A stretch of DNA of 6,346 nt from Patescibacteria group bacterium (GTDB lineage Bacteria > Patescibacteriota > Minisyncoccia > Phycocordibacterales > PALSA-1337). The notes under the pieces were generated by a model, which was not told where the DNA came from, ran no database searches, and saw nothing but the letters and a program-made list of their open reading frames with translations. The stretch covers positions 1 through 6,346 of the forward strand of contig JAGWNR010000039.1 in assembly GCA_028871265.1 (NCBI GenBank), written 5' to 3'. Shown here piece after piece: positions 1 through 5,455 of the stretch; the first letter of the stretch is position 1; the number at the start of each line of letters is the position of its first letter. The translations under genes and the position numbers were made by a program.

Positions 1-1260
1 TTTGCTAGGAGAGCTTTTTCTCGCGAAGAATTTCGCGATTTGATTCGCAGCCGTTTGAATGTGCGTCCCGGTCAGTTCAGAGAAGAAGACGTCAAGCATT
101 TTTTGGATCACATTGTTTATGAACAAGGTCAATTCGACGAAACAGCGGCGTATCATCGTCTGGCTACCAATATTGGTGATATAGACAAACGCTGGGGCCA
201 ATGTTCCAACAAATTATTTCATCTATCCGTGCCGCCGGCATTATATCAGGGTATTTTGGAAAATTTGTCAGCTTCAAATTTAACCAAACCATGCGCCGAA
301 GGGACCGGTTGGACGCGCGTGCTCATTGAAAAGCCTTTTGGTAATGATATCGCTCATGCCAGAGCGCTGGATCGATTATTGGGTAAGCTTTTCAAAGAGG
401 AGCAGATATTTCGCATTGACCACTATTTGGCCAAGGAAACCTTGCAAAATATTCTGGCCTTCCGTTTTCATAATCAATTATTTGAACGGATTTGGGATCG
501 CCGGTCAATTGCTAAAATCCATATTAAATTATTTGAAAAAAATGGCGTTTTGGATCGAGGGGATTCATATGATCCTGTCGGTGCCCTGAAAGACGTCGGA
601 CAGAATCATGTGCTTATGATGTTGGCTATTATTTCTATGGATCGACCGCATACATTTTCTGCCGCTGACATACGTCGAGAACGGGCGCGCATACTGAAAC
701 ACCTGCGCTTTATACCGCTTGCATCAGCCGGCGGTTGTACAATTCGCGGTCAATATAGCGGTTATCGTAATGAATCAGGTGTGCCAAAAGATTCAAACAC
801 CGAAACGTATTTTCGTCTAAAAGCGGCCGTAAATACCTCTAGATGGAAAGGTGTACCGTTCTATTTGGAAAGTGGAAAAGCTATGAGTGACTCGCGTACG
901 GAAATTGATGTTTATTTCAAGAGTAATCACAATGACAGCAGTGAACAAAATATTATTACTTTTAAAATACAGCCTGACGAAGGCATCAAAGTCAAGTTTT
1001 TTGTCAAGACGCCAGGGGGCAATTTTTCTGTCGAGCCCAAAACATTGAAATTCAAATATAGTGACGTACCGGCTGATCACTGGCAAAATCTGCCAAATGA
1101 CTATGAGCGATTAATCGGCGACGCTTTCTTGGGCGATCAAACCCTGTTTGCTTCTACGGATGAAATAATCGCCTCGTGGAAATTTATTACTGCTGTTTTT
1201 GATAATTGGCAAAAATTACCCCTCACTTCTTATGAGAGAGGAGCCAAAGAAATCCAATGA
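1..1260 (+). CDS. zwf: Glucose-6-phosphate dehydrogenase, 5'-truncated by the window edge
   Basis: This enzyme oxidises glucose-6-phosphate to 6-phosphogluconolactone with reduction of NADP(+) or NAD(+), the first step of the oxidative pentose phosphate pathway, in the cytosol. The reading frame is open from base 1, giving 419 residues. The missing N-terminus should carry the GxxGDL Rossmann motif, so the TTG at 40 is not the real start. Counting codons from base 1, visible family motifs are IEKPFG (109-114), the substrate motif RIDHYLAKE (138-146, family usual DHYLGKE), KDVGQNH with the likely catalytic His at codon 203, RGQY then GYRNESGVP, GVPFYLESGK, QPDEGI, and the C-terminal YERLIGDAFLGDQTLF. 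Catalytic and substrate residues are thus present, so the enzyme is probably active. Oddities are Gly to Ala in DHYLGKE, Arg to Glu before SGK, and a C-terminus without the usual YxxGSxGP ending. It overlaps the next gene by 4 bases (ATGA), which suggests translational coupling. Confidence 0.95.
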   Translation, partial: FARRAFSREEFRDLIRSRLNVRPGQFREEDVKHFLDHIVYEQGQFDETAAYHRLATNIGDIDKRWGQCSNKLFHLSVPPALYQGILENLSASNLTKPCAEGTGWTRVLIEKPFGNDIAHARALDRLLGKLFKEEQIFRIDHYLAKETLQNILAFRFHNQLFERIWDRRSIAKIHIKLFEKNGVLDRGDSYDPVGALKDVGQNHVLMMLAIISMDRPHTFSAADIRRERARILKHLRFIPLASAGGCTIRGQYSGYRNESGVPKDSNTETYFRLKAAVNTSRWKGVPFYLESGKAMSDSRTEIDVYFKSNHNDSSEQNIITFKIQPDEGIKVKFFVKTPGGNFSVEPKTLKFKYSDVPADHWQNLPNDYERLIGDAFLGDQTLFASTDEIIASWKFITAVFDNWQKLPLTSYERGAKEIQ

Positions 1261-1481
1261 ATTTTTTGATGAAATCATTATTAAAGAGCAAGCTAAAAGC
1301 TGCCGGTGTTCCCGAGGCCGATATGGATCGATTTTTAGATTTGATTGAAAAGAATCCGGATTTTTTCAAAAATCTGGCGACAAAAGTGCAGGCAAAAATA
1401 TCCGGCGGCATGAGTCAAGAGGACGCGGTCATGGCGGTCTTGAAGGAAGATCAGGCCGCTCTGCAGGGATTGATAAAATAA
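1257..1481 (+). CDS. Small conserved-looking protein of unknown function (74 residues)
   Basis: I do not recognise a named family. The protein is small, soluble and predicted mostly helical, with a basic N-terminus (MKSLLKSKLKAAGVP) and an acidic/amphipathic body (DRFLDLIEKNPDFFKNLATKVQAKI), and no cysteines or membrane segment. The region GMSQEDAVMAVLKEDQAALQGL resembles short helical bundles. Its start overlaps the zwf stop (ATGA) and it ends 4 bases before ychF, so it is almost surely co-transcribed with both. A purine-rich GAGAGGAG lies at 1235-1242, one of the few Shine-Dalgarno-like sequences in the window. It sits 14 bases before the ATG at 1257, a long spacing, and further still from the alternative ATG at 1269. 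The spacing and codon-like character argue that it is real. My impression is that similar 70-80 residue proteins occur in Parcubacteria, but this is from memory and its function is unknown. Confidence 0.8.
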   Translation: MNFLMKSLLKSKLKAAGVPEADMDRFLDLIEKNPDFFKNLATKVQAKISGGMSQEDAVMAVLKEDQAALQGLIK

Positions 1482-1485
1482 AACT

Positions 1486-2598
1486 ATGTCATTATCCATC
1501 GGAATTGTCGGTTTGCCAAACGTCGGAAAATCGACTCTTTTTAACGCACTGACCAAAAAAAGCGTATTAATCGCCAATTATCCTTTCGCTACGATTGATC
1601 CATCGGTTGGTGTGGTGGCGGTGCCGGATGAGCGATTGTGGAAGCTGTCGGAATTTTCAAAATCACGCAAAACTGTGCCGGCGGCGATTGAATTTACCGA
1701 TATTGCCGGTTTGGTCAAGGGTGCGTCGGAAGGACAGGGGTTAGGCAACCAATTCCTGGCCAATATCCGCGAGACAGATGCCATTGTAGAGGTGGTACGC
1801 ATTTTTGAAGATAACGACATAATCCACGTTGATAATCGCATTGACCCGGTCAAGGACATAGAGGTAATTAATTTGGAGCTGGTTTTGGCGGATCTTTCTA
1901 CTGTCACCAAACGTCTGCAAAATTTGGGTAGGGATGTTAAAGCCGGCAAGAAAGACGCCGTTATCGAATCAAAGGTGCTTGAAAGGGTAAAGATTGCTCT
2001 AGAATCAGGCCAGCTCGCATCGACCGTCGCTGCCGATGAATTCGAGTCGCCCTTTCTCAAACAAATTCATTTGCTCACCTTGAAACCATTCATGTATGTC
2101 TTGAATAAAAAGAGCGGCGGCAAAAATCTGGACGAGTCTGTACAAGGTGACACCTCGCACATAAAATGGCTGGCGCTTTTGGATTTTTTCAAAAAAAATA
2201 ATGCAAAATATGTTGTTGTTGATGCCGGTTTGGAACATGAACTCAAAGATTTGGAAGGTAAAGACAAGGCTGAGATGCGCGAAGGGCAAGGCGCCAAAGA
2301 TGACGGTATCGATGCTTTGATCAGGGCTGGTTATGAACTTTTGAATTTGATAACTTATTTTACGACAGGTGAAGACGAATCGCGTGCCTGGACGATTCAC
2401 CGTGGTTGGAATGCGCCAATGGCCGGTACGGCCATTCATACTGATTTCAAGGACAAATTTATTCGCGCTGAGGTTGTCGAATGGGACAAACTTCTCGCTG
2501 CTGGTTCCTATGCCGCCGCCCGCGAGCGTGGTCTGGTTCGCACCGAAGGCAAGGATTATGTGGTCAAAGACGGTGATGTGATAGAGTTTAAGGTCTAA
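1486..2598 (+). CDS. ychF: Redox/ribosome-associated P-loop NTPase YchF (OLA1 family)
   Basis: YchF is a universally conserved Obg-related NTPase of the TRAFAC class that hydrolyses ATP in preference to GTP. It binds the 70S ribosome and is linked to stress responses and start-site selection. Seen here: Walker A GLPNVGKST (residues 9-17), the G3 region DIAGLVKGASEGQGLGNQF (72-90), the family signature LANIRETDAIVEVVRIFED (91-109), a helical/coiled-coil arm (about 130-195), and a C-terminal TGS domain (about 287-370) with AWTI, IHTDF, FIRAEV and EGKDYVVKDGDVIEF. Length 370 matches the family (about 363). The G4 site reads NKKS (207-210) where YchF proteins usually have NxxE, so the base-specificity motif is altered. 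The ATG is 4 bases after the previous stop and has no clear Shine-Dalgarno. No terminator is visible after the gene, so read-through into the rplJ leader is possible. Confidence 0.97.
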   Translation: MSLSIGIVGLPNVGKSTLFNALTKKSVLIANYPFATIDPSVGVVAVPDERLWKLSEFSKSRKTVPAAIEFTDIAGLVKGASEGQGLGNQFLANIRETDAIVEVVRIFEDNDIIHVDNRIDPVKDIEVINLELVLADLSTVTKRLQNLGRDVKAGKKDAVIESKVLERVKIALESGQLASTVAADEFESPFLKQIHLLTLKPFMYVLNKKSGGKNLDESVQGDTSHIKWLALLDFFKKNNAKYVVVDAGLEHELKDLEGKDKAEMREGQGAKDDGIDALIRAGYELLNLITYFTTGEDESRAWTIHRGWNAPMAGTAIHTDFKDKFIRAEVVEWDKLLAAGSYAAARERGLVRTEGKDYVVKDGDVIEFKV

Positions 2599-2616
2599 AA
2601 GATTACACTCCAAAAC

Positions 2617-2644
2617 TTGCATTTTTTTGTATTATTGCTATTAT
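2617..2644 (+). promoter_or_regulatory. Sigma70-type promoter for the rplJL operon
   Basis: TTGCAT (2617-2622) and TATTAT (2639-2644) are separated by 16 bases. The predicted transcription start, about 2650-2652, falls exactly where the first helix of the L10 leader begins, which supports the call. It lies just downstream of the ychF stop. This is a match by eye to sigma70 consensus only. Confidence 0.6.
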
Positions 2645-2651
2645 CATTATA

Positions 2652-2753
2652 AGGCCGAAGAAAGAAGGCATCCGTTTAACGGCGGAACTAAGCCCTTCTG
2701 AGGTACTCAATCTCTTTCGCCTTCACCGTTTGGTGAATGGCGAACTCGTGCCT
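2652..2753 (+). promoter_or_regulatory. Ribosomal protein L10 leader (rplJL 5' autoregulatory RNA)
   Basis: The untranslated region folds by eye into a three-way arrangement. P1 is AGGCCGA (2652-2658) with TCGTGCCT (2746-2753), with one bulged T. P2 is AGAAGG (2663-2668) with CCTTCT (2694-2699), topped by TCCG/CGGA (2671-2674 with 2683-2686). P3 is TTCGCC-TTCACC (2716-2727) with GGTGAA-T-GGCGAA (2732-2744), 12 pairs with one bulge and a GTTT loop. The purine-rich flanks of P2 (CCGAAGAA on the left, GAGG on the right) resemble the kink-turn region of known L10 leaders (Rfam L10_leader type), where the L10-(L7/L12) complex binds and represses its own operon. Location directly before rplJ and the matching promoter strengthen the call. 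The family assignment is from remembered consensus; the pairings are seen directly. P3 is not followed by a T run, so it is not itself a standard terminator. Confidence 0.75.
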
Positions 2754-2769
2754 GGAAAGGTCGAAAAAC

Positions 2770-2841
2770 AAAGTAAAAAGTAAAACGGAAAAAGCAAAAT
2801 AGAAAATCCAAATTTCCTTTTTGCATTTTCCTTTTTACTTT
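2770..2841 (+). repeat. A/T-rich inverted repeat just upstream of rplJ
   Basis: Arms 2770-2800 and 2811-2841 pair without any gap at 26 of 31 positions around a 10-base loop. The outermost 11 pairs (AAAGTAAAAAG with CTTTTTACTTT) are perfect. Mismatches are at 2781, 2786, 2788, 2795 and 2799. One arm is almost all purine-rich A runs and the other T-rich. The right arm ends 7 bases before the rplJ ATG, so in the mRNA the hairpin would press against the start site. It could be an attenuator/terminator coupled to the L10 leader, a translational block, or a copy of a dispersed palindromic repeat; the sequence alone does not decide. Confidence 0.7.
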
Positions 2842-2848
2842 AATTATT

Positions 2849-3337
2849 ATGCCTCGCACAAAAACAGAAAAAAAAGAAATTATCGAAAAGGTTCAGAGCA
2901 TCGCCGCCAAGGCCAAAACGGTCGTTTTCGTCAATTTTCACGGTATCAAGGTTGCCGATGCGACCAAAATTCGTCGGAAATTGACAGCGGAAAAAGTCGG
3001 TCTTTTTGTGGCCAAGAAAACATTGACCGCCAAAGCGCTGGAAGACTCAAAGATTTCCGGCACCTTGCCGGCTCTCGATGGGGAAGTCGCCATCGCCTAT
3101 GGCGATGACATTATCGCTCCGGCTCGCGAAATCTATGCCTTTCAAAAAGAATACAAAGACGCCATCCGCATTCTAGGAGGTGTTTTTGAGGGCTCTTTTG
3201 CCGACAAAGATCACATGATCTCGATTGCCGCGATTCCGTCGCAAAAAACCTTGTATGCAATGTTTGCCAACGTTATTAATTCACCGATCCAGGGGCTGGT
3301 CGTCAGTTTGGATCAAATCGCAAAAAAGAAAGTTTAA
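2849..3337 (+). CDS. rplJ: 50S ribosomal protein L10
   Basis: L10 anchors the L7/L12 stalk to 23S rRNA at the GTPase-associated centre and, bound to L7/L12, represses its own mRNA. The 162-residue length is close to E. coli L10 (165). Visible features are the basic N-terminal start (MPRTKTEKKEIIEKVQ), the conserved strand and loop TVVFVNFHGIKVADATKIRRKL (about 24-45), the VAKKTLTAKAL segment (54-64, usual form KNTL or KKTL), the central GEVAIAYGDD, and ILGGVFEG (108-115). The C-terminal helix MFANVINSPIQGLVVSLDQI (138-157) is the part that binds L7/L12 dimers. No Shine-Dalgarno is present before the ATG. The gene is preceded by an L10-type leader and followed after 42 bases by rplL, a standard pair. 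Neither rplA/rplK nor rpoB is adjacent. Confidence 0.97.
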   Translation: MPRTKTEKKEIIEKVQSIAAKAKTVVFVNFHGIKVADATKIRRKLTAEKVGLFVAKKTLTAKALEDSKISGTLPALDGEVAIAYGDDIIAPAREIYAFQKEYKDAIRILGGVFEGSFADKDHMISIAAIPSQKTLYAMFANVINSPIQGLVVSLDQIAKKKV

Positions 3338-3362
3338 AGAGAAAGTCTGGTTACATCATTAG

Positions 3363-3368
3363 TATAAT
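3363..3368 (+). promoter_or_regulatory. Possible -10 box for a secondary rplL promoter
   Basis: A perfect TATAAT lies in the 42-base rplJ-rplL gap, 11 bases before the rplL ATG. There is no good -35 about 17 bases upstream and no TGn extension. If it is active, the transcript would have only a few untranslated bases and would help supply the extra L7/L12 copies the stalk needs. Confidence 0.3.
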
Positions 3369-3379
3369 ATTAAAATCAT

Positions 3380-3775
3380 ATGGAAAATCAACCTATTGAA
3401 ATCCCTGCAAAGTTCAAGTCAATCGTTGAGTCGATCGAAAAAATGTCAGTTATCGACTTAAACGAGCTAGTAAAATTGCTCGAGAAGAAATTCGGTGTTA
3501 CAGCCGCTGCCGCAGTATCAGCCGCTCCGGCCGCCGGTGCTGCCGCTCCTGCTGCTGATGCCGGAGGTTTGGTCAATGTGCATTTGGCTTCGGCTGGCGC
3601 ACAAAAAATTGCCGTTATCAAAGTAGTCAAAGAAGCTCTGGGATTGGGTCTAAAGGAGGCCAAAGACCTAGTCGATGCCGCTCCGTCAGTAGTCAAAGAA
3701 GGTATGAAGAAAGAGGAAGCCGACGCTCTAAAGAAGAAAATTGAGGAAGCCGGCGGCAAAGTCGAATATAAATAA
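3380..3775 (+). CDS. rplL: 50S ribosomal protein L7/L12
   Basis: L7/L12 is the multi-copy stalk protein that recruits and stimulates translational GTPases (EF-Tu, EF-G, IF2, RF3). The 131 residues show the three classic parts. An N-terminal dimerisation/L10-binding helical domain (about 10-38, [20 protein letters not shown]) comes first. An Ala/Pro-rich flexible hinge follows (about 41-62, many Ala with three Pro). The globular C-terminal domain (about 65-131) carries the factor-binding surface [20 protein letters not shown] and [15 protein letters not shown], ending [14 protein letters not shown]. It is close to the family norm in length (about 120-130). The ATG has no Shine-Dalgarno. The gene ends the operon and is followed by a strong terminator; rpoB does not follow, unlike in many bacteria. 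Confidence 0.98.
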   Translation: MENQPIEIPAKFKSIVESIEKMSVIDLNELVKLLEKKFGVTAAAAVSAAPAAGAAAPAADAGGLVNVHLASAGAQKIAVIKVVKEALGLGLKEAKDLVDAAPSVVKEGMKKEEADALKKKIEEAGGKVEYK

Positions 3776-3795
3776 TATCCGACTTTAGCATATAA

Positions 3796-3826
3796 ACAAA
3801 AGCGCGGTTTTGAGCCGCGTTTTTGT
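3796..3826 (+). terminator. Intrinsic terminator of the rplJL operon
   Basis: The stem ACAAAAGCGCGG (3796-3807) pairs with CCGCGTTTTTGT (3815-3826), with a TTTTGAG loop and one G-T pair. The GC core is followed by a T run, a textbook rho-independent form. It lies 20 bases after the rplL stop. The A run on the left arm could also give some termination on the opposite strand. Confidence 0.9.
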
Positions 3827-3871
3827 ATTGGCAAAATGTTATGAATGGCCCTAGCTTGCTGAATTATTTTT

Positions 3872-3880
3872 TGTTATAAT
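3872..3880 (+). promoter_or_regulatory. Extended -10 promoter of the winged-helix gene
   Basis: TGT-TATAAT (TGn plus a perfect -10, 3875-3880) lies 10 bases before the ATG at 3891. The -35 is weak (TAGCTT at 3852-3857 with a 17-base gap is the best I see), as is common for extended -10 promoters. Transcription starting about 3886-3888 would leave a 5' untranslated region of only about 3-5 bases. Confidence 0.6.
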
Positions 3881-3890
3881 TCATAATCTC

Positions 3891-4541
3891 ATGAAAACAC
3901 TAATAAGATTATTTGGCGACGAAGCCAAAACCAAGCTACTGAGGCTTTTTTTGTTTAATCCCGAGGCGAATTATACAATCGGCGAATTGGCCAAAAATAC
4001 CGATATGCGTGAATCAGTTCTAAAAAAGACCGTTTACGAACTTAAAATAATTGGAATTATTAGCCAGCGCCTAGTAGTTAGAGAAAAAACGATTGTTACA
4101 AAGTCAAAGAAAGCAAAATCAGCCGCTAAAACAAAAATTTTAAAAGCCAAAGGTGTTGGTTATTTCTTGAATCGTAAGTTCCCTTATATTTCTATATTAA
4201 CCGACCTCATGGCGGCGGCTAATCTGCGTATTGATGATAAATTGACCAATGAGATTGCTTCAATTGGCAAGATCAAATTGGCTATCGCTTCCGGTATATT
4301 TGTGCGTGAGCCGGACACCAGATTGGACCTTCTCATCGTCGGCGATGAAGTGAATGAGAACAGCCTCGCTAGGCATATTGATATTTTAGAGAAAGAAATC
4401 GGCAGGGAATTACGCTATTCTTTCTTGACAACAGCTGATTATAACTATCGTGCTGGTATGAGTGACAGGCTCATTCGCGACGTTTTGGATTATAAATACA
4501 TCGTTCTTATCGATAAAATCGGTTTTTCGTTCAAAAAATAA
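3891..4541 (+). CDS. Winged-helix protein with degenerate nucleotidyltransferase-like C-terminal domain
   Basis: Residues about 5-62 look like a winged helix-turn-helix: LIRLFGDEAKTKLLRLFLFNP, then YTIGELAKNTDMRESVLKKTVYELKIIGIISQ, the pattern of ArsR/MarR-like DNA-binding domains. A Lys/Ala-rich basic stretch follows (about 65-88). The C-terminal part (about 95-212), with YFLNRKFPYISILTDLM, then LAIASGIFVREPDTRLDLLIVGDEVN and a tail YKYIVLIDKIG, resembles the minimal nucleotidyltransferase (MNT) fold. However, the catalytic GS and DxD motifs are eroded: SG replaces GS and only one Asp of DxD is clear (D146). It is therefore more likely a regulator or binding protein than an active transferase. 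It stands alone between a terminator and the next promoter, with no Shine-Dalgarno and a nearly leaderless start. I recall such wHTH-MNT fusions from CPR genomes, but the target is unknown. Confidence 0.7.
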   Translation: MKTLIRLFGDEAKTKLLRLFLFNPEANYTIGELAKNTDMRESVLKKTVYELKIIGIISQRLVVREKTIVTKSKKAKSAAKTKILKAKGVGYFLNRKFPYISILTDLMAAANLRIDDKLTNEIASIGKIKLAIASGIFVREPDTRLDLLIVGDEVNENSLARHIDILEKEIGRELRYSFLTTADYNYRAGMSDRLIRDVLDYKYIVLIDKIGFSFKK

Positions 4542-4603
4542 CCAAAAATAGCCGTTTATTGTCGGGATAATCCACATGTTTGATGATTTTAAGCTTGAAT
4601 TAA

Positions 4604-4612
4604 TGATATAAT
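4604..4612 (+). promoter_or_regulatory. Extended -10 promoter of the MscS-like membrane protein gene
   Basis: TGA-TATAAT (TGn plus a perfect -10, 4607-4612) lies 29 bases before the ATG at 4642. No good -35 is seen at 17 bases. The expected start is about 4619, giving an untranslated leader of about 23 A/T-rich bases without a Shine-Dalgarno. It has the same TGn extended -10 form as the promoter of the preceding gene. Confidence 0.55.
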
Positions 4613-4641
4613 TGCTTTATTACAAGTAATTAATTATTAAT

Positions 4642-5343
4642 ATGATGTATAGCAGTTCGATTCAGAATTTTGGGATTAGTCTCCACGATGTTCTAGTGGC
4701 TATTGGTTATGGAGTGCTCAATTTCATTGTTCCTTTTATCGCCGCAGTGTTGGTGTTTGCTATCGGTTGGATTTTGGCTGTTCTCTTGGAACGTTTAATC
4801 GAGAGTATTATCAAGGCTATCAAGCTTGATTCTTTGCTCAAATCTGCCGGTATGGAGGAAATTGTCAAAAATGCCGGTTATAACCTGAATAGTGGCCGCT
4901 TTATCGGTGCACTGTTCAAGTGGTTTGTTATTGTGGTTAGCTTTATTTTGGCGCTCAATATCATTGGTTTGCCGGATGTTAATTATTTCCTTGGTGACGT
5001 CGTCATCAATTACATCCCGAATGTTATCATTGCCATCCTAATTTTGATTGTGGCGGTTATTGTAGCCGACGCCCTGCAAAAATTGGTGGTTGCTTCGGTC
5101 AAGGCCGCTCATGTAAAATCGGCTCATTTGCTGGGTGTTATTACCAAATGGTCCATTTGGATCTTTGCCCTCATTGCGGCTCTAATTCACCTAGGTATCG
5201 CTGCGGCTCTCATTCAGACTATTGTCATGGGTGTTGTCTTTGCGGTGGCTTTGGCGGTCGGTTTGGCCTTTGGACTGGGTTCCAAGGATGCCGCCGGTCG
5301 TGTCACCGAGCGAGTCTTGCATCACATTACAGAGAAGGAGTAA
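4642..5343 (+). CDS. Multi-pass membrane protein related to the conserved TM-helix region of MscS-type channels
   Basis: The 233-residue protein has about five hydrophobic segments: 22-49, 87-110, 122-146, 164-184 and 188-213. Between the first two lies an amphipathic cytosolic-type loop (LERLIESIIKAIKLDSLLKSAGMEEIVKNAGY), typical of the "conserved TM helix" family found with mechanosensitive channels and CmpX-like proteins. The last helix, FAVALAVGLAFGLGSKDAAGRV (200-221), resembles the Gly/Ala-rich pore helix TM3 of MscS and its GLALG...AAG pattern. The protein stops about ten residues later, so the MscS beta domain and cytoplasmic vestibule are absent. A role in membrane tension or ion passage is inferred from family resemblance only. 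ATG codons at 4642 and 4645 are both possible starts; neither has a Shine-Dalgarno. It has its own promoter and terminator. Confidence 0.8.
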   Translation: MMYSSSIQNFGISLHDVLVAIGYGVLNFIVPFIAAVLVFAIGWILAVLLERLIESIIKAIKLDSLLKSAGMEEIVKNAGYNLNSGRFIGALFKWFVIVVSFILALNIIGLPDVNYFLGDVVINYIPNVIIAILILIVAVIVADALQKLVVASVKAAHVKSAHLLGVITKWSIWIFALIAALIHLGIAAALIQTIVMGVVFAVALAVGLAFGLGSKDAAGRVTERVLHHITEKE

Positions 5344-5364
5344 TTTTTCTTCTTTGCACTGTAT

Positions 5365-5396
5365 TGAAAAAGCCTCCACACAAGGAGGTTTTTTCA
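5365..5396. terminator. Bidirectional intrinsic terminator between convergent genes
   Basis: TGAAAAAGCCTCC (5365-5377) pairs with GGAGGTTTTTTCA (5384-5396) across an ACACAA loop, 13 pairs with one G-T. The T run follows on the + strand and the A run on the left arm gives a T run on the - strand. It lies 21 bases after the + gene's stop and 60 bases beyond the end of the convergent - gene, so it can serve both. Confidence 0.9.
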
Positions 5397-5455
5397 TATT
5401 TGTGCGCGCTGTGGGACGATACTAGAACGGAATTAGCTTGTAATGTTATTAGTAT

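Larger units (their letters stand above)
2599..2848 (+). other. 250-base non-coding region between ychF and rplJ
   Basis: This stretch holds no gene. In order it contains the rplJL promoter (2617-2644), the L10 leader structure (2652-2753), a short A-rich linker and the A/T-rich inverted repeat (2770-2841), then seven bases to the rplJ ATG. Nearly all of it is therefore assigned to control of the stalk operon. Confidence 0.75.

Noticed and set aside
40..42. TTG at 40 as the start of the dehydrogenase gene
   Set aside because: The frame is open to base 1 and the upstream codons (ARRAFSREEFRD) match the G6PD pattern before this point, so the gene clearly begins outside the window.
2005..2622. 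A 205-codon open frame on the minus strand across the 3' half of ychF
   Set aside because: It lies wholly opposite the well-conserved YchF coding frame, gives a protein with no recognisable motif, and has no regulatory context; it is a shadow of the real gene.
2821..2851. TTGCAT at 2821 with A/T-rich sequence after it as a second rplJ promoter
   Set aside because: At 17 bases the -10 would overlap the rplJ start codon, and the TTGCAT is explained as part of the right arm of the inverted repeat.
3388..3834. A 148-codon minus-strand open frame across rplL
   Set aside because: It is the antisense of the Ala-rich L7/L12 frame and runs through the operon terminator; the product is low-complexity Ala/Ser with no family resemblance.
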